DNA of 64,000 bases from Arthrobacter sp. U41 (lineage in GTDB: Bacteria; Actinomycetota; Actinomycetes; Actinomycetales; Micrococcaceae). The stretch lies in assembly GCF_007679325.1 (NCBI RefSeq), contig NZ_VEGI01000003.1, positions 1 through 64,000 on the forward strand, given 5' to 3'. Position 1 is the first letter of the stretch, and every line of letters begins with the position of its first letter. Positions 15,079 through 25,444 of this stretch are shown here, piece after piece. The translations under genes were made by a program, and so were the position numbers. The notes under the pieces were generated by a model. That model did not search any database. It had not been told where the DNA came from and was given only the letters and a program-made list of their open reading frames with translations.

Positions 15079-16533
15079 TTAGTTCATCCCCAGGGCGGCC
15101 TCGATCGGGCCGATCGCGAAGAACAGCAGGAACGCCGCGGCCACGGCCCACATCAGCGGGTGCACTTCGCGTGCGCGGCCCTGGAAGGTGCGGATCAGGA
15201 CGAAGGTGATGAAGCCGGCACCCAGGCCGTTGGCGATTGAGTACGTGAACGGCATCAGCGTGAAGGTCAGGAACGCCGGGATCGCGATGCCCAGGTCCTG
15301 CCAGTCGATCTTGCCGACCTGGGAGACCATCATGAAGCCGACGATGACGAGCGCCGGGGCCACTGCCTCGAACGGCACGAGGTTGATCAACGGGGTGAAG
15401 AACATGGCCACCAGGAACAGCAGGCCCGTGACGATGGAGGCCAGCCCGGTCCGGGCGCCCTCCCCGATGCCGGCGCCGGACTCGACGTAGATCTGGTTCG
15501 AGGAGACGGAGGCCCCGCCACCGACGATCGCGCCGAGCGCGTCCACCTGCAGTACGCGGTCTACGTTGGGGATGTTGCCGTCCTTGTCAATGCTGCCGGC
15601 CTCGGTGGCCAGGCCCACCATGGTGCCCATGGCGTCGAAGAAGATGCTCAGCAGGATCACGAACGCCAGCAGGGTCGCGGCCACAAAGCCCAGGTGCTCG
15701 AAGGCGCCGAACGGGTTGGCCTGGCCGATCAGCGACAGGTCCGGTGCCGCCCATTCGGAGAACGCCGGGGCCACCAGCGACCAGCCTTGCGGGTTGTACG
15801 TTTTACCGTCGAAGCTGGGGCCGATGTGCAGCGTGAATTCCAGGATCACGGACAGGATGGTCGAGGCGACGATGCCGATCAGGATCGCGCCTTTGACCTT
15901 GCGGACCACGAGGGCGATGGTGAGGATCAGGCCGAAGACAAAGACGAGCGTGGGCCAGCCCGTCAGCTTGCCGTCGAAGCCCAGGCCGACCGGAACGGTG
16001 GTGCCGGCGACATCCGGGATGCGGCGGACAAAGCCGGCGTTCACGAGCCCGATCAGGGCGATGAACAGGCCGATGCCGACCACGATCGCCGTCTTCAGTC
16101 CCTCCGGCACCGCCTTGAAGACGGCGGTCCGGAAACCGGTGAGGACCAGGATCAGCATGGTGATGCCGGAGAGCATCACCAGGCCCATCATGTCCGGCCA
16201 GGTCAGGCCGGGGTTGGTGGCCACCGTCACGGCGACGAAGGCGTTGACGCCGAGGCCGGTCGCCATCGCGAAGGGGTGCTTGGCCCATGCGCCCATCAGG
16301 ATGGTCAGGATGCCGGCCACGAACGCGGTGACAGCGGCGACGGCGGGAAAGCCGAGGGTGGCGCCGGTGGAATCCGGGCCGGAGAGGATGAGCGGGTTCA
16401 GCACCACGATGTAGCTCATGGCGAAGAACGTGGCGAAGCCTCCCCGGATTTCCCGCGAGATGTTCGACCCCCGTTCGGATATCTTGAAATACCGGTCGAG
16501 TGCGGAGCCCTGCTTGAGCATTAGGTCTTGCAT
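15079..16533 (-). CDS. AzgA-type purine permease (NCS2-like)
   Basis: The product has 484 residues. The start is ATG 16533 with GGAGG five bases upstream; the open frame beyond it to 16923 is not coding. The block GGFATFFAMSYIVVLNPLIL (about residues 30-49) is characteristic of the AzgA/PbuG adenine-guanine-hypoxanthine permeases, as are AMATGLGVNAFVAV and SIFFDAMGTMVGLATEAG. About 12-14 membrane segments are present. The likely role is proton-coupled purine base uptake. It ends 11 bp before a perfect palindrome. It is divergent from the CopC-like gene. Confidence 0.88.
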   Translation of the reverse strand: MQDLMLKQGSALDRYFKISERGSNISREIRGGFATFFAMSYIVVLNPLILSGPDSTGATLGFPAVAAVTAFVAGILTILMGAWAKHPFAMATGLGVNAFVAVTVATNPGLTWPDMMGLVMLSGITMLILVLTGFRTAVFKAVPEGLKTAIVVGIGLFIALIGLVNAGFVRRIPDVAGTTVPVGLGFDGKLTGWPTLVFVFGLILTIALVVRKVKGAILIGIVASTILSVILEFTLHIGPSFDGKTYNPQGWSLVAPAFSEWAAPDLSLIGQANPFGAFEHLGFVAATLLAFVILLSIFFDAMGTMVGLATEAGSIDKDGNIPNVDRVLQVDALGAIVGGGASVSSNQIYVESGAGIGEGARTGLASIVTGLLFLVAMFFTPLINLVPFEAVAPALVIVGFMMVSQVGKIDWQDLGIAIPAFLTFTLMPFTYSIANGLGAGFITFVLIRTFQGRAREVHPLMWAVAAAFLLFFAIGPIEAALGMN

Positions 16534-16642
16534 TAGTCCTCCGGGGGTGATGGGTGTTACCTCAAGCTTATTGGGCGTCCGGCGGCCATCCGTGCGTTTT
16601 CGCCTAGTCTGTAAGGAAGACAACACTAGGAGCAGCACTTCC

Positions 16643-17329
16643 ATGCGCCTCATCCGACAGCTTTTGACTGCCCTCCTGGGCGCCGCGATCTTCGCCGCCG
16701 CCCTGCTGGGTGCCGTTGCCCCGGCCTCGGCCCACGACGCCGCCGAGTCCACCAGCCCGGCCACCGGCACCACCGTGGCAACGCCGCCGGAGACGGTGTC
16801 GGTCACGTTCAACAAGAACCCGCTCGCGCTCGGTTCGCAGATGCTGGTGAACGATGCCGCCGGCACCAATTGGGCCGACGGCGCGGTGGAGATCGTGGAC
16901 AACGTCGCCTCGCAGAAGCTCAAGCCGGGGGCTCCGGCCGGGACCTACACCGTGGTGTGGCGGGTGGTCAGCTCGGACTCGCACCCGATCGAGGGCACCT
17001 TCACGTTCACTGCCACCGCAGCAGCCGCGGGCTCGACGGCGGCCGCCGCGGTTCCCACCATGGGAACCGCCCAGCCGGGCACCACGCAGGAGCCGGCCGC
17101 GCCGGCCGACTCCTCCGAGCCTTTCCCGTGGAGCATTGTCATCTTCGTTGGCACGGCGATCGGCATTGTCATCGCCTTGGGCGTGATGGCCAGGCGCCGC
17201 CTCGCGGCCCGCGAGGACTCCGACGGCGAGGACTCCGACGGCGAGGACTCCGACCGCGTTTCCGACAGCGGTAACCCGGACAGCCGCTCCCACAACGGCG
17301 CGGGCCGCGCAGGCGACACCGGGAAGTAG
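16643..17329 (+). CDS. CopC-domain exported protein with C-terminal membrane anchor
   Basis: The product has 228 residues from ATG 16643 (AGGAG upstream). A signal peptide ends at APASA, so the mature protein begins with His-Asp, the N-terminal copper ligand of CopC/YcnJ proteins. The CopC domain follows (ESTSPATGTTVATPPETVSVTFN... and SSDSHPIEGTFTF). After an Ala/Thr/Pro linker there is one membrane segment (about 169-190) and a tail with a threefold EDSDG repeat. It probably binds copper at the outer membrane face. No CopD gene is adjacent. Confidence 0.85.
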   Translation: MRLIRQLLTALLGAAIFAAALLGAVAPASAHDAAESTSPATGTTVATPPETVSVTFNKNPLALGSQMLVNDAAGTNWADGAVEIVDNVASQKLKPGAPAGTYTVVWRVVSSDSHPIEGTFTFTATAAAAGSTAAAAVPTMGTAQPGTTQEPAAPADSSEPFPWSIVIFVGTAIGIVIALGVMARRRLAAREDSDGEDSDGEDSDRVSDSGNPDSRSHNGAGRAGDTGK

Positions 17330-17335
17330 CGCAGC

Positions 17336-17971
17336 CTAAGCCGGTGCGGCGAGGGCATATCCCCCGGGCAGGACGGCGGGGAAGCCGTCGGGGTAGACCT
17401 TGGCGGAAATCGCCTGGCCCACCACCTTGGCCTGGCGCAGCACTTCCTTCGGTGTCGGGGTGATGAGTTCGCCCACGCCCACGAGGTACATTCCGAGGGC
17501 GTGCATGGCCGCCATCAGGTTGTGGCCCGCGGCCATACCGAGTTCCGAGAGCATCCGGCGCAGCTGACTGTGGGCGCAACGGGTTAGGACGAGGTGGTCC
17601 GCCAGGAGGACGCCGCCCGGCGTGCGGACCGCCCACTGCTGGGTGGGTCCGGTGGTGCCGGCGTCGAGGTGGTCCAGCTGCAGGGCTCTGATGTTGTTCC
17701 GCACGTCCAGTTTGTGGCTGGTGGCGTAGTTGCGCAGGTGCCGGAGGATCTCGTTGCGTTCCCGCAGGCTGGCGGCGTCAGCCGCATCGCAGCGCTGCAG
17801 TGACGAGGTGTTGGCGGGTTGCCCGGCGCCCAGCAGGTCGAGGCCGTCCACAATGATGGAGTCCACGCCGCGCCGCTGCAGTTCGCTGGCGACCGCCAGG
17901 CCGGACAGCCCGGTGCCGATCACGACGGCGGCGGTTCGTTCGATACCCCCGGACATTGGCATGCTCGACAC
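17336..17971 (-). CDS. Short FAD/NAD-binding Rossmann protein of unknown function
   Basis: The product has 211 residues from GTG 17971, chosen because GAGGAGGG lies seven bases upstream; a longer frame to 18103 has no better signal. A dinucleotide-binding motif is clear near the N-terminus: AAVVIGTGLSGLAVASELQRRGVDSIIVDG. A flavoprotein of the monooxygenase type would normally be twice as long. The second half (HNLMAAMHALGMYLVGVGELITPTPKEVLRQAKVVGQAISAKVYP) gives no recognised catalytic site. It may be a stand-alone nucleotide-binding protein or a truncated flavoprotein. Confidence 0.6.
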   Translation of the reverse strand: MSSMPMSGGIERTAAVVIGTGLSGLAVASELQRRGVDSIIVDGLDLLGAGQPANTSSLQRCDAADAASLRERNEILRHLRNYATSHKLDVRNNIRALQLDHLDAGTTGPTQQWAVRTPGGVLLADHLVLTRCAHSQLRRMLSELGMAAGHNLMAAMHALGMYLVGVGELITPTPKEVLRQAKVVGQAISAKVYPDGFPAVLPGGYALAAPA

Positions 17972-18390
17972 TGCAGGGCCCTCCTCGAATGGTGCAAGTC
18001 GCGGGGCCGATGCCCCGGACGCGTTCTGAAACACGAGTCTCGGTTCAGCAACGCCTCGAAGAATACCCAACATTTCCCGCCTTGGATAGAGCAGATGGAA
18101 CATTGGCGGGTCCCGGCATTTCCGGGCTTTCCGGACGGGTCAGCCGGCCCGAATCCGCGGGTATTCAGGACCTAGGGATGCCGTATAAACACTGCGTAAA
18201 ACCTGGGTGAAGCCCACCCTCCCGGCGGCGTCCGCTCCGCTTGCTTGTTCCCAGCAATCCGAGAATAGTTGGGAAGATCAGGGGTTCGACCCCGCAGATT
18301 CTTCGGGCGCATCGCCGTTGGACGGTACACCCGGACGCGTCTGGCAGAATAGCCGCAACATCAGGCAAGAATCGCGAGGAGGCGGACCCC
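17972..18390. other. 419-bp gap without a convincing gene
   Basis: The region holds the divergent control regions of the Rossmann protein (minus) and the universal stress protein (plus). Short frames in it overlap each other and lack start signals or recognisable sequence. I see no RNA gene and no copy of the repeats found elsewhere in the window. Confidence 0.5.
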
Positions 18391-19428
18391 ATGGGCCGAG
18401 AACAGGTGAATCCGGATCCGGCAGGGGAAGTCCCCGGCGGGTCCGCGGCTCCCCGTGGGATCGTGGTCGGCGTCGACGGTTCAGACCACAGCAAGTGCGC
18501 CCTGGTGTGGGCCGCGCGCGAAGCCGAGCGCCGGCGTCGTCCGCTGCACATCGTGACCGCCTACTCAGTGCCGATCTTCGCAGCATCCGGGCTCGACGGC
18601 GGGTACGCCACCGTGGATGATTCGGTCATCCGGGAGGGCGCGGAGGCCATCCTGCAGCAGGCGGTGCACAAGGTCGCCGGGTACCTGATTGACGTTGACG
18701 CCTCCGTCGAGAACGGCGATGCCTCCGGAGTCCTGCTGGAAATGTCCGAAACCGCCGAGCTGCTGGTCTTCGGCACCCGGGGCCGGGGCGGATTCGTCGG
18801 CCGGCTGCTGGGCTCCGTTAGCAGCGCCCTGCCCGCGCACGCCAAATGCCCCACGGTCACCGTGCCCCTGATCTGCTCGGACCGCCTGGGCGAAACCACC
18901 GACGACAAGCACGTCCTGGCGGAGCGCGCGAAGTCCGGGCACGTGCCGGTCGAAAACGTTGTGGTGGTGGGCGTCGACGGCTCCGAGCAGGCCCGTGTGG
19001 CGGTGCTGGAGGCGGCGGCGCAGGCCGAGCGGCTCTCGGCGCCGCTGCGGGTGGTGTGCGCCGTTCCGCAGTACAGCGGGTCGCTGGCCTGGGTGCCTGC
19101 GCCGATGGACCGTGATGCGCTCTTCGCCGACATCAGGGACCAGCTCCAGGCCGGCAGCGCGTGGATCAGGAGCCATTATCCCCACCTCACAGTGGAGACC
19201 CAGCTGGTGGACGGATCGCCCGTGGACATCCTCGTCGAGGCCAGCAGGCATGTGGAACTGGTGGTTGTCGGCACCCGCGGACGCGGCGGGTTCACCGGGA
19301 TGCTGCTCGGGTCCACTTCGGACGGCATCCTGCACCACGCGAAGGGTCCCGTCATGGTGGTCCCGGACCGGGAAGATCCACGGCTGGCGGACCGGGTGAA
19401 CTTCGGCCCCATCCTGGGTGACTCGTAA
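18391..19428 (+). CDS. Tandem-domain universal stress protein
   Basis: The product has 345 residues from ATG 18391, preceded by GAGGAGG; the upstream in-frame extension is excluded by that site. Two UspA domains are joined: residues about 23-155 (GIVVGVDGSDHSKCALVWAA ... GTRGRGGFVGRLLGSVSSAL) and 190-335 (VVVVGVDGSEQARVAVLEAA ... GTRGRGGFTGMLLGSTSDGI). Both carry the G-2x-G-9x-G-S pattern typical of ATP-binding members. Such proteins act in the cytosol during stress or dormancy. It is a single gene with no operon partners. Confidence 0.92.
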   Translation: MGREQVNPDPAGEVPGGSAAPRGIVVGVDGSDHSKCALVWAAREAERRRRPLHIVTAYSVPIFAASGLDGGYATVDDSVIREGAEAILQQAVHKVAGYLIDVDASVENGDASGVLLEMSETAELLVFGTRGRGGFVGRLLGSVSSALPAHAKCPTVTVPLICSDRLGETTDDKHVLAERAKSGHVPVENVVVVGVDGSEQARVAVLEAAAQAERLSAPLRVVCAVPQYSGSLAWVPAPMDRDALFADIRDQLQAGSAWIRSHYPHLTVETQLVDGSPVDILVEASRHVELVVVGTRGRGGFTGMLLGSTSDGILHHAKGPVMVVPDREDPRLADRVNFGPILGDS

Positions 19429-19566
19429 CCCGGACTGGACCCGGCCCAGACCCGGACCAGGGCGGGCGTTGACGGGAGGGCGCGCTCCTGCCCGGCGCGG
19501 TCGAGTGACGCTGCATGTCTTCGCTTAGCTTCCCCTCCGGGAGTGGGCTTCAGCGGGCTGCCCGCC

Positions 19567-19578
19567 GGGGGGGGGGGG
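19567..19578 (+). repeat. Run of twelve G
   Basis: An uninterrupted 12-base G tract lies 63 bp upstream of the LolA-like gene. Such tracts are prone to slippage and to sequencing error. If real, its length could change promoter spacing for the gene downstream. Confidence 0.8.
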
Positions 19579-19641
19579 TGAATCGGGGCTCTTCCAGGCG
19601 TACTGTTGGATCATGAGCTGCAAGGTTGGAGCGCGGTCGCA

Positions 19642-20805
19642 ATGATGCGCAAATGGCTGCGTTGGATGCCCGCCGTGGCGGTGCCTGCCGTGATCGCGGC
19701 CGGTGTCCTGTCCGGTTCCCTTCCCGCCAGCGCCGGGGACCCGCTGCCGGAGAAGACGCCGCAGCAGGTGCTGCTGATGATGGCCCAGCACGGCGAGAAA
19801 TCCCTGTCCGGGACGCTGGAGCAAAGCTCCGAGATAGGCCTGCCGGAACTTCCGAAGACCGGCCCCGCAGCGGCGTCCGCGGAAACCGCGTGGCTGGAGC
19901 TGCTGACCGGCCCGCACACCGCCCGCGTCTACCTTGACGGACCCGGCAAGGCCCGGGTGCAGGTCATGGACCGGATGGCCGAACGGAACGCGGTCCGGAA
20001 CGGCGACGAACTCTGGTTCTACAACTCCAAGGACAATACTGCCGCCCACGCCCAGCTTCCCGCAGACGCGGCCACCCGCCATGACAACCGCCCCGGAACC
20101 GTGCCGACGCCTGAAGACGTGGCCGACAAGTTCCTCGCCAAACTCGACGCGAGCACTGAGGTGACCGTCGGTCCGGACGTCCAGGTCGCCGGACGGGCAG
20201 CCTACAATCTGGTGCTCACGCCCGCGTCGGAGGTCACCCTGGTGGAGTCGGTCGCCATCGCGGTCGACGGCGCCAGCGGACTTCCGCTTGGCGTCGAAGT
20301 GAAGGCCCGCGGACAGGCCGAGCCGGCGTTCAGCGTCGCCTTCACGGCTCTCACGCTTGAAACCCCGGATTCCGGCATCTTCAATTTCACCCCGCCGCCC
20401 GGTGCCACCGTCGAAGAGATCCCGCTGCCGGCGCATCACGAAAAGGCCGCTGTGGCGCCGTCGGACGCCGCCGCTGCGAAGGCCGCGAAGCGGCCCACCG
20501 TCACCGGAACCGGCTGGGAATCCGTGCTGGAGTTCCCCGCAGGAGCCGTAGCTCTTCCCGGCCAGACCCCGCCGCAGACCGAAGTTCCGGACCCTGCGGC
20601 CGCCAACCCGCTGCGGCCCGACCCCTCCGTCGCGGGAGGAACCTCGTCCGGCGCCGCTGCGCTGCTGGAACAGGCTGCGGTTGCCGTGCCGGGCGGACGG
20701 CTGGTGTCCACCTCGCTGGTGAATGTCCTGATCCTCGACGACGGGCGGATCCTCGCCGGTTCGGTGCCCTTGGAGCGGCTCCAGGCCGCAGCCACGCAAC
20801 GGTGA
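19642..20805 (+). CDS. LolA/RseB-like exported protein
   Basis: The product has 387 residues from ATG 19642 (GGAG ten bases upstream; the next codon is also ATG). A signal peptide ends at LPASA. The N-terminal part reads as the LolA-like half-barrel fold seen in lipoprotein carriers and sigma-factor regulators (TPQQVLLMMAQHGEKSLSGTLEQSSEIGLP..., VQVMDRMAERNAVRNGDELWFYNSKDNTAAHA). A Pro/Ala-rich linker and a C-terminal segment (GGRLVSTSLVNVLILDDGRILAGSVPLERL) follow. It is followed after 7 bp by an ABC exporter, so the three genes form an operon. A role in handling lipid-linked or exported substrates is inferred. Confidence 0.75.
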   Translation: MMRKWLRWMPAVAVPAVIAAGVLSGSLPASAGDPLPEKTPQQVLLMMAQHGEKSLSGTLEQSSEIGLPELPKTGPAAASAETAWLELLTGPHTARVYLDGPGKARVQVMDRMAERNAVRNGDELWFYNSKDNTAAHAQLPADAATRHDNRPGTVPTPEDVADKFLAKLDASTEVTVGPDVQVAGRAAYNLVLTPASEVTLVESVAIAVDGASGLPLGVEVKARGQAEPAFSVAFTALTLETPDSGIFNFTPPPGATVEEIPLPAHHEKAAVAPSDAAAAKAAKRPTVTGTGWESVLEFPAGAVALPGQTPPQTEVPDPAAANPLRPDPSVAGGTSSGAAALLEQAAVAVPGGRLVSTSLVNVLILDDGRILAGSVPLERLQAAATQR

Positions 20806-20812
20806 CCGCAGC

Positions 20813-21829
20813 GTGACCGCCGCCGGGGCGGCGACGGAACCCCACGTGGCGGATCTGTGCATCGAGACCACCGGCCTCAGCAAGCGCTTCGGTCAGCAGT
20901 TAGCCGTCGACGGCGTCGACCTCGCCGTGCCGAGGGGCTCCGTCTTCGGCTTCCTGGGTCCTAACGGCTCCGGGAAAACCACCACCATCCGGCTGATGCT
21001 CGGCCTCGCCGCGGCCAGCAGCGGCTCGGTCCGGCTCCTCGGCCAGGAGATGCCGGGGCAACTGCGCGAGGTGCTGCCGCGCGTGGGCGCCCTGGTGGAG
21101 GGACCGGCCTTCTACCCTTTCCTCTCCGGCGCGGCCAACCTGTACCGCTTCGACGCAGCGGACCCGCGAGCTCCCGCCGCCACCCGGAAGTCCCGGGTCC
21201 ATTCGGCGCTGGAGCGGGTGGGGCTGACGCATGCCGCGGACAAGAAAGTCCGGGCCTACTCGCTGGGCATGAAGCAGCGGCTGGGCATCGCCAACGCACT
21301 GCTGGCGCCCCGCGAACTCCTGGTTCTGGATGAACCCACGAACGGACTGGATCCGCAGGGCACCCGGGAGGTCCGCAGTCTGGTGCGCTCGCTCGCGGCG
21401 GACGGCGCCACTGTGTTTGTCTCCAGCCACCTCCTGGCCGAGGTGGAACAGATCTGCACGCACGCGGCCATCATGAGCGCGGGCCGGCTGGTGGCCCAGG
21501 GGACGCTCGCGCAGTTGCGCCAGGACGGACAGGCCCGGATCCGGGTGCTGACGCCCGACGCCGGCGCTGCGGCCAAGGTGCTGGCCCGGCTGGGCCTGAG
21601 CGCAGCGGTGAGCGGACCCGCCGGGTCCAATGGCGCCGGCGACGTGCTCTACGCGCCGCTTCCCGCCGGGCCACCTCCCGCGGGCGCTGACGGAGCGGTG
21701 GCACCGGAGGCGGTAGTGGCCGCCCTGGTGGCGGCCGGCGTCCGGGTCCGGGGATTCGCGACCGAGCAGGTCAGCCTGGAGGAGCGTTTTGTGGCGCTGA
21801 CGGGGGAGGGCTTCGACGTTGTCCAGTGA
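20813..21829 (+). CDS. ABC-2-type exporter, ATP-binding subunit
   Basis: The product has 338 residues from GTG 20813. Walker A is GPNGSGKT, the signature is YSLGMKQRLGIA and Walker B is LLVLDEPTNGLD, followed by the switch histidine in VSSHLLAEVEQI. It belongs to the DrrA/BcrA group of drug, lipid or peptide exporters. The C-terminal 90 residues carry a Gly/Ala/Pro insertion before a small regulatory domain (SLEERFVALTGEG). It overlaps the permease gene by 11 bp. Confidence 0.92.
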   Translation: MTAAGAATEPHVADLCIETTGLSKRFGQQLAVDGVDLAVPRGSVFGFLGPNGSGKTTTIRLMLGLAAASSGSVRLLGQEMPGQLREVLPRVGALVEGPAFYPFLSGAANLYRFDAADPRAPAATRKSRVHSALERVGLTHAADKKVRAYSLGMKQRLGIANALLAPRELLVLDEPTNGLDPQGTREVRSLVRSLAADGATVFVSSHLLAEVEQICTHAAIMSAGRLVAQGTLAQLRQDGQARIRVLTPDAGAAAKVLARLGLSAAVSGPAGSNGAGDVLYAPLPAGPPPAGADGAVAPEAVVAALVAAGVRVRGFATEQVSLEERFVALTGEGFDVVQ

Positions 21830-22736
21830 AAAATCCGGTCCCAGTGTTATCTCCGGTGCCGGTGTTGGCCGAGGCCCCACCCCAGGGGACGCTGCCGCTG
21901 CGGAGACCGTCCGGAGGGGCGGCCGTGGCCGCGGCCTGCTGGCGTCCGAACTTGGTGTGCTGTTCCGGCGCCGCCGGACCTGGGCCATGCTGTGTGCGCT
22001 GGCGGCCATCCCCGTGCTGATTGCCGTGGCGGTGCGGCTGTCCTCCGCGGTGCCGCCCGGCCGGGGTCCGGCGTTCCTGGACCGGATCACCCAGAACGGT
22101 TTGTTTGTTGGCGTAACCGCCATGCTGGTCTCCGTTCCGCTGTTCCTGCCGCTGACCGTGGGCGTCGTGGCGGGTGACACCGTGGCTGGCGAGGCCGGGC
22201 TGGGAACCCTGCGGTATCTGCTGGTCGCGCCGGCGGGCAGGGTCCGGCTGCTGCTCGTGAAGTACGCCGGCGCGGTGGCATTCGCCGTCGCGGCGCCGCT
22301 GGTGGTGGCGCTGGTGGGGGCTGCGATCGGAGCGGCGCTCTTCCCGGTGGGGCCGGTCACCCTGCTCTCAGGGGACTCGATCGGGGCGGACGAGGCCATG
22401 CTGCGGCTCCTGCTGATTGCCGCCTACCTTGCCGTGTCCCTGATGGGCCTCTCCGCGATCGGGCTCTTTATGTCCACGCTCACGGACGTTCCTGTGGGGG
22501 CGATGGCCTCCACTGTCGTGCTCGCAGTGGTTTCGCAGGTCCTCGACGCTCTGCCGCAACTGGAGTGGCTGCACCCGTGGCTCTTCAGCCACTACTGGCT
22601 GGACTTCGCGGACCTGCTCCGCCAGCCGGTCGCCTGGGATTCCTTCCTGACGAACTCGCTGCTGCAGGGCGGCTACGTCGCCGTCTTCGGTGCGCTCGCC
22701 TACGGCAGGTTCATCACGAAGGACGTGCTCTCCTAA
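21819..22736 (+). CDS. ABC-2-type exporter, permease subunit
   Basis: The product has 305 residues from TTG 21819, overlapping the ATPase gene. A polar 45-residue N-terminus is followed by six predicted membrane segments typical of ABC-2 permeases (AMLCALAAIPVLIAVAVRL, NGLFVGVTAMLVSVPLFLPLTVGVVAGD and others). The conserved segment AGEAGLGTLRYLLVAPAGRVRLLLVKY is the usual permease block near the first loop. It works with the preceding ATPase; the substrate is unknown. Confidence 0.88.
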   Translation: MSSEKSGPSVISGAGVGRGPTPGDAAAAETVRRGGRGRGLLASELGVLFRRRRTWAMLCALAAIPVLIAVAVRLSSAVPPGRGPAFLDRITQNGLFVGVTAMLVSVPLFLPLTVGVVAGDTVAGEAGLGTLRYLLVAPAGRVRLLLVKYAGAVAFAVAAPLVVALVGAAIGAALFPVGPVTLLSGDSIGADEAMLRLLLIAAYLAVSLMGLSAIGLFMSTLTDVPVGAMASTVVLAVVSQVLDALPQLEWLHPWLFSHYWLDFADLLRQPVAWDSFLTNSLLQGGYVAVFGALAYGRFITKDVLS

Positions 22737-22784
22737 GGGACGGTTCCCGGCAGGGGCCGGTCAGATGTATGCCGATGGAACGGC

Positions 22785-24296
<1,512 letters not shown>

Positions 24297-24513
24297 GGTC
24301 AAACCTCGCTGCAGATGTCGGGCTGGAGCGGGCGAGCATGGATTCCGGCGCATGGCAACGCCCGGCTGATCCCCCAGCACGGTCGAGGCTACGTGCCAGT
24401 GGCCACTTTGGCAACACTGGTCACATCAATAACATAAACAACAACAATGTCATTTGGTCACACGTTAACGGGGTGTGTCGCCCGGCGCGGCGGACAGTCC
24501 GGACGTTCCGCGC

Positions 24514-25434
24514 CTAGGCGTGCTGGTGTGATTCGTGCTCCGCGTGGGAGGCGGGTTCCAGCTGGAAGGTGCAGTGCTCCGTGTCGAAATGCGAGCCCAG
24601 GCAGCTCACGAGTTTGTCCAGGACCTGATCGGCGCCGCGGGCGCCCAGTGCCGCATCCTCCACCACCACGTGGGCGGAAAACACCGGCACGCCGGAGGTA
24701 ATGGTCCAGATATGGATGTCGTGTACCGACACCACACCCTCCACGGCCAGGATGTGCTCGCGGATCAACTGCACGTCCACCCCTTTGGGGGTCGCCTCGA
24801 GCAGCACATCTACCACGTCGCGGAGCAGGTGCCAGGCCCGGGGCAGGATCATCAGCGCAATCACGATTGAGGCGATGGTGTCCGCCGCCTGGAATCCCGT
24901 GACCATAATGACCACTGCCGCGGCGATGACCGCGAAGGAGCCGAGCAGGTCGCCCAGGACCTCGAGGTAGGCCCCCCGGACGTTGAGGCTTTCCTTCTGG
25001 GCGCCGCGCAGGATCAGCAGCGACACGAGGTTGGCGAGGGCGCCCAGGACGGCCGCGTAGAGCATGATGTCGGTCTGGACCTCGGGAGCGGAGCCAAGCC
25101 GGCGGATGGCCTCCGTGAAGATGACTACTGAGATGACCATCAGCACCAGGGCGTTGGCCAGGGCGGCCAGCACTTCGGCGCGCTGGTAGCCGTAGGTGCG
25201 CTGGTCGCTCGCCGGCCGGGCGGCGATCCAGGCGGCCAGGAGGGCGATAAAGACGCCGGCCGCGTCGGACAGCATGTGGCCGGCGTCGGCCAGCAGGGCC
25301 AGGGAACCGGAAATCAGGGCTCCGACGATCTGGATCAGGACGACGGCGAGGGTGATGGCCAGGACGGCGACCAGGCGCTTCCGGTGCCTTCCGGTGGCGG
25401 TGATGCCGTGCGAGTGGCTGTGGTCGTGTCCCAT
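24514..25434 (-). CDS. Cation diffusion facilitator metal exporter
   Basis: The product has 306 residues from ATG 25434. The His-rich N-terminus (MGHDHSHSHG), six membrane segments and the metal site in segment two (LADAGHMLSDAAG) with its partner in segment five (YLEVLGDLLGS) identify the CDF family, close to ZitB/CzcD. The cytosolic C-terminal domain (VSVHDIHIWTITSG) ends in another His-rich tail (HAEHESHQHA). It should export Zn2+ or Co2+ in exchange for protons. It lies 10 bp after the metallopeptidase gene. Confidence 0.9.
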   Translation of the reverse strand: MGHDHSHSHGITATGRHRKRLVAVLAITLAVVLIQIVGALISGSLALLADAGHMLSDAAGVFIALLAAWIAARPASDQRTYGYQRAEVLAALANALVLMVISVVIFTEAIRRLGSAPEVQTDIMLYAAVLGALANLVSLLILRGAQKESLNVRGAYLEVLGDLLGSFAVIAAAVVIMVTGFQAADTIASIVIALMILPRAWHLLRDVVDVLLEATPKGVDVQLIREHILAVEGVVSVHDIHIWTITSGVPVFSAHVVVEDAALGARGADQVLDKLVSCLGSHFDTEHCTFQLEPASHAEHESHQHA

Positions 25435-25444
25435 GCCTACAAGG

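Noticed and set aside
16534..16923. An N-terminal extension of the purine permease frame
   Set aside because: The extra 130 codons would cover the CopC-like gene start and lack a membrane or family match. The GGAGG site places the start at 16533.
24297..24513. A c-di-AMP (ydaO-type) riboswitch before the NlpC/P60 gene
   Set aside because: Such riboswitches often precede actinobacterial wall hydrolases, and the minus strand has a loosely similar GC-rich stretch, but I could not match the conserved core elements. A covariance search would decide.
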